This document shows, piece after piece, positions 36,219-44,297 of a stretch of 64,000 nucleotides of DNA. The DNA is taken from the NCBI GenBank assembly GCA_003153315.1, contig PLYA01000008.1:44245-108244 (forward strand), read 5' to 3'. The translations under genes were made by a program, and so were the position numbers. Each line of letters starts with the position of its first letter. Positions within the stretch are counted from its first letter, which is position 1. The notes under the pieces are model-generated. The model worked only from the letters and a program-made list of their open reading frames with translations. It did not search any database and had not been told where the DNA came from. This DNA is from Bacteroidota bacterium (GTDB taxonomy: Bacteria; Bacteroidota; Bacteroidia; B-17B0; Aurantibacillaceae).

Positions 36219-36355
36219 GCCCTTACAAATGGTTTGCAAGTGCTTGAGATTGGATGGTTTTTGGTATATTTGTTCATCTAAAAGGGCAAAACCTAACCAT
36301 ATCTTGCTAAAACAGCAGGATAAGGATAAAAAAGTTAGTCCTATAAGGGAGTTAG
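36219..36355. repeat. 137-bp dispersed repeat, copy 2
   Basis: Matches copy 1 at 6101-6237 with two differences, including one full unit of the array-1 type (CTTACAAATGGTTTG), preceded by a decayed one. It carries the same TTG-N18-TATATTTG promoter (36244-36272). The homology ends at GTTAG (36351-36355). With the promoter above, this accounts for the gene-free stretch 36093-36541; 36356-36541 shows no gene, only weak similarity to the sequence right after copy 1. Confidence 0.9.
36244..36272 (+). promoter_or_regulatory. Promoter-like TTG-N18-TATATTTG in dispersed repeat copy 2
   Basis: TTG at 36244-36246 and TATATTTG at 36265-36272 with an 18-nt spacer, as in copy 1. It reads rightward into a region with no plus-strand gene, and the next gene is in the opposite direction. 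Confidence 0.45.
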
Positions 36356-36541
36356 TAGTAAGTGGCGGACTAAGATCCACAAATCTCTCTTTGACATCAA
36401 AGTTCAATTTTATAACAGTTTACGGCGACACCTACTTATTAAAATTATTGCATCATGTTGACCTCACTAAACCTGGTCGACCAAAACGTATAACTCACAA
36501 AACGTATCGACCTAAGCGCAAAAAAACACTTACAGACAATT

Positions 36542-37192
36542 TTACTCTATTTCTTCCGAGTGCTTGGTTCTTGACGCTTTTAAGCTTATTTGACGGCTAA
36601 CAGCAAGGATAATACCTCTATTGTAAACTGGATGAGAAGGTTCAGGTAATTGTTTTCGAACAGGAAGTAGTGAGTGGGTCAATCGCAATCCTACACGCCA
36701 TTTTTCGTTAAATACGTAACCAGTACCTAGATTGAAAGAAAAGTCTTTATTACTAATGGGATAAAGGTCTGTTTGGTACGGAAGCGGAAGCGCTCCTCCT
36801 CTTGAATATTCTCCAGAATTGATTAATGCTGCTAAACTTGGACCAAATTCAAAGTAAACATTTTGCTTATTATATTGAAAGAGCATTGGGACTTCAAAGT
36901 AATTTAGATTCAGCCAATAATCGCCATACTTGCGTTGATCAAGGCCTAGCCCAGTTCCTTTGCCAATGTTAGTTAGTTCAGCCTGCATAGTCCAACTTTT
37001 ACTGATTTTTATCTGAACCCACATTCCACCCATGAAAGCAATTCTTGGTTTAGTTTTTATGGCACAGCCTGTAATAGTTTGCGCTCCTGAACCTAATTTA
37101 AACCCAAATTTACATTGAGTTTTTAATTTACCTTGAGACCAAACATCAAGGCAAATAATTGACATGACAAAAAAAATGAAAAGCTTTTTCAT
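36542..37192 (-). CDS. PorT-like outer-membrane beta-barrel protein
   Basis: A 216-residue protein with signal peptide (MKKLFIFFVMSIICLDVWSQ) and the strand pattern of the PorT/OMP_b-brl_2 barrels: FGFKLGSGAQTITGC, then YFEVPMLFQYNKQNVYFEFGPSLAALI and FSFNLGTGYVFNEKWRVGLRLTHSLL. True PorT is a T9SS component, but these small barrels are numerous and mostly of unknown role. The gene sits in a repeat-rich accessory region, between the 137-bp repeat and a hairpin element, and is the only full-size gene there. Confidence 0.78.
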   Translation of the reverse strand: MKKLFIFFVMSIICLDVWSQGKLKTQCKFGFKLGSGAQTITGCAIKTKPRIAFMGGMWVQIKISKSWTMQAELTNIGKGTGLGLDQRKYGDYWLNLNYFEVPMLFQYNKQNVYFEFGPSLAALINSGEYSRGGALPLPYQTDLYPISNKDFSFNLGTGYVFNEKWRVGLRLTHSLLPVRKQLPEPSHPVYNRGIILAVSRQISLKASRTKHSEEIE

Positions 37193-37297
37193 TGCTAATG
37201 AACGGAATTGTCATATAAAAATTGTGCTAATAAGAACGATTCTACTTGCGGACATTTAAACATAAGCTAAACCGTGTACGCCACCATACTACTAACA

Positions 37298-37419
37298 CAG
37301 GGTTTCGCGTTAGCGGGCTGACACGGTAACGAAATATTTTGTACTTTTATTTATCCGTTCTCACGGTTGACACATCGCGGTTTCAAAACCCGCCAACGCA
37401 AACCCTGGGAACGTTAGCC
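37298..37419 (+). repeat. Hairpin/attC-like repeat element B
   Basis: Outer arms CAGGGTTTCGCGTTAGCGGG (37298-37317) and CCCGCCAACGCAAACCCTG (37389-37407) are inverted repeats with an internal region that contains further complementary blocks (CTGACACGG, CGGTTGACACA). The element ends GGGAACGTTAGCC. Its inner blocks (GAAATATTTTGTA, TTGACACA, TTTCAAAACCCGCC) follow the order of elements A and C. The GTTAGCC end is near but not identical to the integron attC core GTTRRRY. The rest of 37193-37448 is AT-rich and shows nothing else. Confidence 0.6.
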
Positions 37420-37448
37420 GCAATGCAATGACAGAAAAACCCTAACTG

Positions 37449-37604
37449 TTAAAGCGGTTTTCTCCCTTGAATAACTCTTAGAATAACTGAAATAAGTGCT
37501 ATTACTAATAGAATGTGTATTATTCCTCCGACGTGGAATCCAATGAATCCAATCGCCCAAGCAATGACTAATATTACCGCTATAACATAAAGTAAGTTTC
37601 CCAT
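37449..37604 (-). CDS. lmo0937-family small membrane protein
   Basis: Only 51 residues and absent from the ORF track. It begins MGNLLYVIAVILVIAWAIGF and ends with a second hydrophobic helix and RVIQGRKPL. The pattern of two membrane helices joined by GFHVGGIIHIL is that of the lmo0937 (DUF5670) family, small stress-linked membrane proteins that commonly stand beside CsbD genes. It is followed 30 bp upstream by a disordered protein and then a CsbD gene on the same strand, forming a compact cluster. Confidence 0.85.
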   Translation of the reverse strand: MGNLLYVIAVILVIAWAIGFIGFHVGGIIHILLVIALISVILRVIQGRKPL

Positions 37605-37634
37605 AATTTTTATTTGTTAAAGTTATTGTTTAGA

Positions 37635-37877
37635 TTATTTTTCTTTTGAAGTTGAATCAGCATCTGTATCTATTCCAGTCCTATCGGGATCAACTTCGCG
37701 CTTCGGTTTATCGAATTTGTTTTCACTCTGCTCTTTTTCAGTGCTTTTGTTTTTGGTTTTATCAGCATCTGCATCTGTTCCAGTTTTATCTGCACCCTTA
37801 TCAGGTTTTGTTTTGTCTGCTGAATTTGAAGATTTTTTCACTTCCTGATTCTTGCTATTTTTATCTGTATTTTTCAT
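37635..37877 (-). CDS. Small disordered hydrophilic protein
   Basis: An 80-residue protein made almost only of Lys, Asp, Ser, Thr, Glu, Asn and Gly, with repeated DKT(K/G)TDADAD-like motifs (GTDADADKT, GIDTDADST). No hydrophobic core, so intrinsically disordered. It sits between an lmo0937-like gene and a CsbD gene on the same strand, and the internal near-repeat suggests expansion by duplication. Desiccation- or osmotic-type protection is possible by analogy with hydrophilins, as inference only. Confidence 0.6.
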   Translation of the reverse strand: MKNTDKNSKNQEVKKSSNSADKTKPDKGADKTGTDADADKTKNKSTEKEQSENKFDKPKREVDPDRTGIDTDADSTSKEK

Positions 37878-37926
37878 TGTATATATTATAAAGTGTTAAT
37901 CCACTTGCTTAAGGAGAATGTTTTAA

Positions 37927-38115
37927 TTATAATTTTTCAATCACATTGCGTATTTCGTCCTTAGTCTGCCCAAGTTTTTTTTCAAGCCTGCCTAATAATT
38001 CATTTTCTTTTCCTTCTATGAAAAGTAAATCATCATCAGTTAATTTTGCATATTTTTGTTTGAGCTTTCCTTTCAACTCATCCCAATTTCCTTTAATGTT
38101 TAGTTTTGTTTCCAT
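37927..38115 (-). CDS. CsbD family stress-response protein
   Basis: A 62-residue protein with the CsbD pattern (NIKGNWDELKGKLKQKYAKLTDDDL ... GQTKDEI). CsbD was described in Bacillus as a sigmaB-dependent general stress protein, and its biochemical role is unknown. It is the first gene of the three-gene minus-strand cluster 37449-38115 and probably starts its transcript. Confidence 0.93.
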   Translation of the reverse strand: METKLNIKGNWDELKGKLKQKYAKLTDDDLLFIEGKENELLGRLEKKLGQTKDEIRNVIEKL

Positions 38116-38353
38116 TTTTTTGTTTTTTAGTTAATTTATTATTTTGACTTTTATTTATTACATTCTTGAATGAGACAAATCTCCTTCATTCTATTTGATA
38201 TATATATGACCAATCTTAGTTTAACACATGACTTTAATCATGCCTCAACCAGTAATTGCAAAACACAAGCGTGACGGATATTTAATTCCACAACTCGACA
38301 AGTGCGCCAGCTGTAACAGCAAGCAATACCCAATGGCGGCGAAGTGGTAAATC

Positions 38354-38440
38354 AAAACATTTCGTATATTTATTATCACATTCCCAGCCGACACAAAACA
38401 CTTCTAAAGCCGTTCTGTGTTTAGCGTGGGAACGTTAGCA
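38354..38440 (+). repeat. Hairpin/attC-like repeat element C
   Basis: AAAACATTTCGTAT, then CATTCCCAGCCGACACA, then GGGAACGTTAGCA, in the same order as element A (6321-6406). The element lies about 1.02 kb after element B in the same orientation. The GTTAGCA end deviates from GTTRRRY by two bases. The remaining gene-free sequence 38116-38353 shows nothing I can name, except ACAAGCGTGACGG-like remnants that recall integron-cassette ends. Confidence 0.5.
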
Positions 38441-38488
38441 ATAGTCTTTATGCATACACAATAAAAAGATGGCTTCGGTCGTTACTCC

Positions 38489-38517
38489 TTGGCAATGAGG
38501 GATAATCTTTATCTTCG
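38489..38517 (+). promoter_or_regulatory. Promoter for the histidine kinase gene
   Basis: TTG at 38489-38491, an 18-nt spacer and TATCTTCG at 38510-38517 (near TAnnTTTG). The expected start point is only a few bases before the ATG at 38527, so the mRNA would be nearly leaderless. Confidence 0.5.
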
Positions 38518-38526
38518 CGGTAATTA

Positions 38527-40032
38527 ATGAGTATTTACCAAAAAAAGCAACGTTGGAAATGGTGGCTTGCCGCAGGGGCCATGCTTATTGTGCTGGCATC
38601 GCTTTGGTACTCGCAGCAAATAGTACAAAAAATATCTATAGAAGAAAAAGAGAAGGTTAAACTATGGGCTGGTGCAGTGCAAAAAAAAGCCAACCTGGTT
38701 AAAACCACCAACGAACTGTTTACCAAAATAAAAACCGAAGAGCGAAAAAAGGCAGAGCTTTATGCCGAAGCCACCAAAGAACTTACTAAAGATGTTGCCG
38801 ACCTTGGTTTCTCACTACGCGTATTGCAGGATAATACTACCGTACCTGTTATTTTAACGGCAAACGATGGTAAGATTGTAAGCTCGCGAAATCTGGATTC
38901 TACCAAAGAAAAAGACCCCGTTTATTTAGCCGCACAACTTACTGAAATGAAAAGCCTGTATAAGCCCATTGAAATTGAATACGCCCCGGGCAAAAAAAAT
39001 TATCTCTATTACAAGAACTCGCAGGTGTTCTACCAGATAAAACTGGTGTTTGATAGTTTGATAGAATCTTTCATTTCAGAAGTTACCATAAACAGTGCTT
39101 CGGTACCCGTTCTTTATACTGATAGCACACAACAAAACGTGCTTGCCTCCGGTAAAATAGATTCTCGGGTATTGGATAATCCCACAAAGCTTGCCGCTAC
39201 TTTGCAAAGCATGAAACAAAGCTCCCCTCCTATTGAAATAAATCTTGGCGGCGGTATTAAAAATTATATTTTTTATGAAGAATCTTATACACTTAAGCAG
39301 TTGCGCTACTATCCCTACATACAATTATTAATCATTACTTTGTTTTTATTAATTGCTTATACTTTGTTTAGCACCGCCCGCAACTCAGAACAGAATTTAT
39401 TGTTTGTGGGCATGAGTAAAGAAACCGCGCATCAGTTGGGCACTCCCCTATCCTCACTCATGGCGTGGATAGAATATTTAAAAGAAACCACTTTAGACCC
39501 TTCTGTTGTAAATGAAATGAACAGAGATGTGGTGCGCTTGCAAACCATTACCGACAGGTTTTCTAAAATTGGTTCGCAACCTACATTAACTACCGAAAAT
39601 GTTTTTACCACGCTTGAACACGCATTAGATTATTTAAAACAACGTTCATCTAAGAACATAAACTTTATATTAAAAAGAGAAGGAACTCTTGCAAGCACCG
39701 ATGCGCTTATATGTGTGCCTTTGTTTGAATGGGTAATAGAAAATATTTGTAAGAATGCCATAGATGCTATGGATGGCAAAGGAACAATTACGGTTACTGT
39801 TCAAAACCAAAACCATAAATTAACCATAGATATTACCGATAGCGGAAAAGGCATTGCAAAAAACAAATTGAAAGCGGTGTTTGAGCCCGGTTATACTACC
39901 AAACAAAGGGGTTGGGGCATGGGCTTATCATTATGCAAACGTATTATAGAAAACTACCACAACGGAAAAGTATTTGTAAAACACTCTGAAATAGGCAAAG
40001 GCACTACTTTTAGAATCATACTAAGTGTTTAG
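38527..40032 (+). CDS. Membrane sensor histidine kinase
   Basis: A 501-residue kinase. A first TM at about residues 12-32, a periplasmic or extracellular sensing domain at about 35-255 with two similar halves (VPVILTANDGKIVSSRNLDS and VPVLYTDSTQQNVLASGKID, each followed by a YLYYKNSQVFYQIKL or YIFYEESYTLKQL block), and a second TM near 260-283. Then comes the HisKA-like helix with phospho-acceptor His302 (ETAHQLGTP) and HATPase boxes: N (ENICKNAIDAM), G1 (DSGKGI), G2 (GWGMGLSL). No cognate response regulator lies next to it. The internal repeat in the sensor suggests duplication. Its stop overlaps that of the convergent GNAT gene. Confidence 0.9.
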   Translation: MSIYQKKQRWKWWLAAGAMLIVLASLWYSQQIVQKISIEEKEKVKLWAGAVQKKANLVKTTNELFTKIKTEERKKAELYAEATKELTKDVADLGFSLRVLQDNTTVPVILTANDGKIVSSRNLDSTKEKDPVYLAAQLTEMKSLYKPIEIEYAPGKKNYLYYKNSQVFYQIKLVFDSLIESFISEVTINSASVPVLYTDSTQQNVLASGKIDSRVLDNPTKLAATLQSMKQSSPPIEINLGGGIKNYIFYEESYTLKQLRYYPYIQLLIITLFLLIAYTLFSTARNSEQNLLFVGMSKETAHQLGTPLSSLMAWIEYLKETTLDPSVVNEMNRDVVRLQTITDRFSKIGSQPTLTTENVFTTLEHALDYLKQRSSKNINFILKREGTLASTDALICVPLFEWVIENICKNAIDAMDGKGTITVTVQNQNHKLTIDITDSGKGIAKNKLKAVFEPGYTTKQRGWGMGLSLCKRIIENYHNGKVFVKHSEIGKGTTFRIILSV

Positions 40033-40475
40033 CTGATCGTCTTTATCATTTTAAGATGAGGTAAATCGCAATCTAAATAAACATCTCCCGAAACATTAAA
40101 ACCTATACTTTCGTAAAATTCTTTTAAATATAGCTGTGCAGAGATGCTAATTTTTTTTGCCCCTAATTCTTCTACAGCAACTTTAATAGCTTTATCCATT
40201 AGTTTATGTGCATATCCTTTTCCGCGATGCTTTTCTTCAACCACAACCCTGCCTATAGACGGCGTTTTGTAAATAAGTCCTGCAGGTATAATACGTGCAT
40301 AACCCACAATTTCTTTGTTTACCAAACCCAGCAAATGCAAACACGCTTTATCTACACCATCGGCATCTAAATAAATACAGTTTTGTTCTACCACAAAAAT
40401 TTGCTGACGCAAATGCAATAAATCGTATAGCTCGTTTACATTAAGTTTATGGAATTTCTTTACTTTAAACTTCAT
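40029..40475 (-). CDS. GNAT N-acetyltransferase (ElaA-like)
   Basis: The ATG at 40475 is preferred over the TTG at 40478; 148 residues. It has the ElaA-type opening KKFHKLNVNELYDLLHLRQQIFVVEQNCIY and GNAT motif A (IGRVVVEEKHRGKGYAHKLMDKA) with the RGxGxA acetyl-CoA loop. Small-molecule or protein acetylation, substrate unknown. Tail-to-tail overlap of 4 bases with the histidine kinase gene. Confidence 0.9.
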   Translation of the reverse strand: MKFKVKKFHKLNVNELYDLLHLRQQIFVVEQNCIYLDADGVDKACLHLLGLVNKEIVGYARIIPAGLIYKTPSIGRVVVEEKHRGKGYAHKLMDKAIKVAVEELGAKKISISAQLYLKEFYESIGFNVSGDVYLDCDLPHLKMIKTIS

Positions 40476-40494
40476 CAAAATATTGCCAACACGC

Positions 40495-42477
40495 CTATTG
40501 CCTTTTAAAGTAATTTCCTTTGATTAGTTCTTCAAAAGGAATTCGTTTGTTCTTATACAAAGCAATTACAAAGGCATCTTTTATGGCTATTTTCTTGGCT
40601 TGCTTACACATAACATCGGCTTGCTTTAGTGTTTTATATTCTCCTAAGGTAAAACGCGTAATGCCATCGTCATATATTTGTCTTCTTACCGGGGGTAGCT
40701 GTAGTAACTTCGTAAAATCAAAATTATCTATTAAACGATAAGCCCCCACTTGTACTTTAAATGTAATACTATCTGCCGTAAGATCTCCGTATTTAGCCAG
40801 GAACTCGTTATAATTTAAGGTGCCGATATCTGCTTTTGTTTGTATGGTATCTATTTTAGTGTTCTTTATAAAGTCTTCCGAATATAAGTTAGCATCTGCT
40901 CTAAGTGTGGCGAATGAATCCAGTGTTACTGTAGATATGTTTTCTACAACACTCATCCCTTTGTATGTGTATTTTAATTCAAACTCATTCCCTGAAGGAA
41001 TGTTAAGTAAATATTCTCCTGTTGCCGAGTTTGAAGAAAAAGTACCCAAAAAATCTTTTCTTCCATGCTTTGATTTTATTCTTATTTCAGCTTCAACAGG
41101 TTTATCATCAAAATAAACAATACCACTAAGCACTACCAGTGCACTTGGTTTTCCAAAAATACTGGGTGTCACCAAATAAATATCCTGCAATCCATAGCCC
41201 CCTTTTCTTTCAGAAGAATAATATCCGCGTTGCCCGTCGGCAGATGCCCAATAATATTTATCATCCTGATTGGTGTTAATGGGTCTCCCAATATTATATG
41301 GTGTACCCCATTTCCCGTTTTTAAAATCAGACCTAAATATATCATAACCTCCGGTAGAATTATGCCCGGTGGAACTAAAGAACATGGTTTTGCCATCTGC
41401 CGTAATAAATGGAGCGTCTTCATCAAAAGGAGTATTTATGGTTGGGCCTAAATTTTTAACACTCCCATAGCTACCATCCGGTAAACGTTGGGCAAACCAA
41501 ATATCCCTTCCTCCTAACCCATTAGGGCGTTCGCTGGAAAAGTAAACAAATTTCTCATCCGGAGAAAAACAAATGCTTCCTTCCCAATAATTAGAATTAA
41601 TGCCCTTCATTTTTTCCGGCGCACTCCATTCTGTTCCTTTTAAATAACTAACAAAAATATCACCGCTACCCAAAGCAACGTTTCTGAAAATATAAAGGCT
41701 TTGTCCATCATGACTTAAATATAACGGGGCATCATTTCCTGTTGTATTAATTAAGGGACTAATAGATTTAGGCTCACCCCATTTTGTAGAGTCTTTCTTT
41801 TGTGAAATAAACACATCCTCAAAATACTCCCCTTTATCACTTGCTTTACCCGGTAATAGTTGTTTACCTCCTTTTGATTTTGGGCCACGATAGGCAAAAA
41901 CCATAAAACTTTCATTGCCCGGTAAAACAGGCGCATATTCAGATGCCGCAGTATTTATAGGGGGGCCTATATTAGTAATGGTAGCTATGGTTCCTTTGGC
42001 TATTTGGTCGGCAGAGTTTTTACATATTTCTATCTGACGATTAACAATCCCTTTGATAGTATCAGGCAAATTATTTGTGAGGTATAATTCAAACTGTTTA
42101 ATGGCATCGGCATATTTATCATTGTTTTCATACACTTTTCCTAAATAAAAATCATAGTCGGGTAATTTGTTTCTTATGGGTTCTGCAGCTTTAATGTTTT
42201 CCTCGGCTTTAGCAAAGTAAAAAGCATCGTAACATTCGCATGTTCCAAGTAAATATTTTAAATATAAATTGTCGGGGTGCGCTTTTGCTAAGGAATCATA
42301 GAGATTAAGGGAAAACATATACTCTTGATTTCTGTAATGCCTATCAGCTTCCATTAAAAGCTTCTTTTCGCTTTCGCTTAATGATTTTTGCAGCTCTGTT
42401 TTTAATGTATTATTGATTTGAGCTTTAGAAAATCCCCAGCTAAAAATAAAAAGAAGAAGAAAAATGTTCTTTAGCAT
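40495..42477 (-). CDS. TPR/PD40-propeller protein with C-terminal SPOR-like domain
   Basis: The track starts at a TTG (42486); the ATG at 42477 starts the signal peptide MLKNIFLLLFIFSWGFSKAQ, giving 660 residues. The layout is TPR helices (about 25-140), a WD40-like/PD40 beta-propeller (about 160-430; SHDGQSLYIFRN, SPDEKFVYFSSERPNGLGGRDIW, TADGKTMFFSS), a carboxypeptidase-regulatory-like beta domain (about 440-520), then a SPOR-like tail (FKVQVGAYRL ... YKTLKQADVMCKQAK). This resembles the T9SS-linked PorE architecture, but the OmpA peptidoglycan-binding domain is replaced by a SPOR-like one, which may also bind peptidoglycan. It is likely a periplasmic or outer-membrane-anchored cell-envelope protein. 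Confidence 0.82.
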   Translation of the reverse strand: MLKNIFLLLFIFSWGFSKAQINNTLKTELQKSLSESEKKLLMEADRHYRNQEYMFSLNLYDSLAKAHPDNLYLKYLLGTCECYDAFYFAKAEENIKAAEPIRNKLPDYDFYLGKVYENNDKYADAIKQFELYLTNNLPDTIKGIVNRQIEICKNSADQIAKGTIATITNIGPPINTAASEYAPVLPGNESFMVFAYRGPKSKGGKQLLPGKASDKGEYFEDVFISQKKDSTKWGEPKSISPLINTTGNDAPLYLSHDGQSLYIFRNVALGSGDIFVSYLKGTEWSAPEKMKGINSNYWEGSICFSPDEKFVYFSSERPNGLGGRDIWFAQRLPDGSYGSVKNLGPTINTPFDEDAPFITADGKTMFFSSTGHNSTGGYDIFRSDFKNGKWGTPYNIGRPINTNQDDKYYWASADGQRGYYSSERKGGYGLQDIYLVTPSIFGKPSALVVLSGIVYFDDKPVEAEIRIKSKHGRKDFLGTFSSNSATGEYLLNIPSGNEFELKYTYKGMSVVENISTVTLDSFATLRADANLYSEDFIKNTKIDTIQTKADIGTLNYNEFLAKYGDLTADSITFKVQVGAYRLIDNFDFTKLLQLPPVRRQIYDDGITRFTLGEYKTLKQADVMCKQAKKIAIKDAFVIALYKNKRIPFEELIKGNYFKRQ

Positions 42478-42530
42478 GAAAAGCAAATGTTGTTTTACAA
42501 ATCAAAACTAAGTAAAAAATCTAATATGTG

Positions 42531-44291
42531 TTAAATTTCTATTTCTGAGAACTGATGCTCATAAAGACTCTTAAAATGTCCGTTTTTCCTTAAAAGCTCT
42601 TGCAGGGTACCTGTTTCTATAATCTTTCCGTTTTCTATAATCATTATACAGGTAGCATTTTGTATAGTAGCTAACCTGTGAGCAATAATAAAAGAAGTGC
42701 GGCCTTTTGTTATTTTTTCAGTAGCAGATTGTATCAATTGTTCTGTTTCGGTATCTATAGATGATGTTGCTTCATCTAAAACTAAAATAGAAGGTTTGTG
42801 TACATAGGCTCTTAAAAACGCTATCATTTGTCGCTGACCAGTGGACAACATACTTCCGCGTTCTCTTACATTAAAATCATAGCCATCGGGCAGTTGCATA
42901 ATAAAATCATGCGCACCAATGTATTTGGCAGCTTCTATAATCTCATTATCAGCAATAGCTTTATTGTATAAAGAGATATTGTTTTTAATAGAATCTGAAA
43001 AAAGAAAAACATCCTGCAACACTACCGCTATTTGTGAACGAAGAAAATCTACATCAAAATTGTTCTGTGGAATATTATCAAACAAAACCTCTCCTTTATT
43101 AATCTCATAATACCTGCCCATTAAATTCATAATGGTTGATTTACCAGAACCAGTTGCCCCAACCAAAGCAATGGTGTCTCCAGGGTTTACGGTAAAGGAC
43201 ACATCTTTTAATACGTAATTTTCTGTGTTGTAAGCAAACCAAACGTTCTTAAATTCTACTTGTCCGTTTAGATGTTGTATAAGATTTCCCGTGTTGTTAA
43301 TCTTTTCATTTGTATCCAATAATTTAAATACGCGCTCTGCGGAGACCATTCCCATTTGTAAAGTATTTATTCTGTCTGCCAGCATACGTATGGGCCTGAA
43401 CATCATACCTGTAAGCATAATAAAAAACGTAATATCTCCTGCAGTAACATTAAAATACTTAGAACCAAAACCACTATAAAATATAATAAGCGCAATGGCT
43501 AAAGAAGATAGTATTTCCACAATCGGAAAGAAAATAGAATAATACCAGATTGATTTTATATTGGCAGCTTTGTGTTGCTCATTAATAGCAACAAATTTTT
43601 CATACTCTTTTTGCTGACGATTAAACAATTGCACCACTTGCATACCCTGTATGTGTTCTTGCACAAAATTATTTAAAGCGGCCACCGCATTACGCACCTG
43701 ATTGAAGGTACTTTTTACTCCCCGCTGAAAAAACTTGGTGGCAATAAATAACAAAGGAATGGTAATTAAAACAACTAAGGTTAATTGCCAGCTGACTAAA
43801 AACATAGAAACTAAAAACACCAGCAAACTAAGCATATCGCCCATAATAACAATAAAGCCCTGAGAGAATACATCTGCCAAAGCCTCTACATCAGATACGG
43901 AACGGGTTACTAAAGTTCCTATAGGTGTAGTATCAAAATAAGAATTCTTAAAAGAAAGGATGTGTTTAAACAGCTTTGTGCGAAGGTCTTTAATAATGCT
44001 TTGGCCAATGGTTGCCGTTATTATGGTGTTGCTTAATTGCAAGAAAGCTTCCAATAGAAGAGAGGATAAAAGTATTCCCGAAAAAAGAGTTATCATTTCT
44101 ACATTTTTGGTAGAAACATAATCGTCTAATATTTTCTTTACTAAAAGAGGGCGGGCAATGGTTAAGCCTGCGAGCACAATGGTAATAGACACAGCGATAT
44201 AAAACCTGCCCATATAGGGCTTTATAAAACTGAAAATACGCGTGAGTAATTTCCAATCAAAGCTTTGTTTATTTTTTTTCTCTGTGCTCAA
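42531..44291 (-). CDS. ABC exporter, permease fused to ATPase (MsbA-like)
   Basis: A 586-residue half-transporter: six TMs (residues about 20-320) and a C-terminal nucleotide-binding domain with Walker A (GATGSGKST), signature LSTGQRQ, Walker B (SILVLDEATSSID) and the H-loop (IIAHRLATI). It works as a homodimer or heterodimer; lipid or drug export is possible but not decidable. The start is a TTG at 44291: the codons upstream soon meet TAA, no ATG is near, and the N-terminus fits the usual FDWKLLTR ... KPY layout. It starts 6 bp after the truA stop. Confidence 0.93.
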   Translation of the reverse strand: MSTEKKNKQSFDWKLLTRIFSFIKPYMGRFYIAVSITIVLAGLTIARPLLVKKILDDYVSTKNVEMITLFSGILLSSLLLEAFLQLSNTIITATIGQSIIKDLRTKLFKHILSFKNSYFDTTPIGTLVTRSVSDVEALADVFSQGFIVIMGDMLSLLVFLVSMFLVSWQLTLVVLITIPLLFIATKFFQRGVKSTFNQVRNAVAALNNFVQEHIQGMQVVQLFNRQQKEYEKFVAINEQHKAANIKSIWYYSIFFPIVEILSSLAIALIIFYSGFGSKYFNVTAGDITFFIMLTGMMFRPIRMLADRINTLQMGMVSAERVFKLLDTNEKINNTGNLIQHLNGQVEFKNVWFAYNTENYVLKDVSFTVNPGDTIALVGATGSGKSTIMNLMGRYYEINKGEVLFDNIPQNNFDVDFLRSQIAVVLQDVFLFSDSIKNNISLYNKAIADNEIIEAAKYIGAHDFIMQLPDGYDFNVRERGSMLSTGQRQMIAFLRAYVHKPSILVLDEATSSIDTETEQLIQSATEKITKGRTSFIIAHRLATIQNATCIMIIENGKIIETGTLQELLRKNGHFKSLYEHQFSEIEI

Positions 44292-44297
44292 TATATC

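Noticed and set aside
36229-36600. ORF of 123 residues overlapping the 137-bp repeat and the PorT-like gene
   Set aside because: It overlaps a repeat present twice and the end of a gene on the other strand; the same translated segment appears at 6039-6287 with a different continuation.
37290-37330. tRNA-like cloverleaf near GTTAGCGGGCTGACACGG
   Set aside because: The arms belong to the long inverted repeat of element B; no anticodon arm or CCA-compatible acceptor stem is formed.
37298-38440. Integron with integrase
   Set aside because: Hairpin repeats resemble attC sites, but no tyrosine-recombinase gene is in the window and two of three cores deviate from GTTRRRY, so only attC-like elements are claimed.
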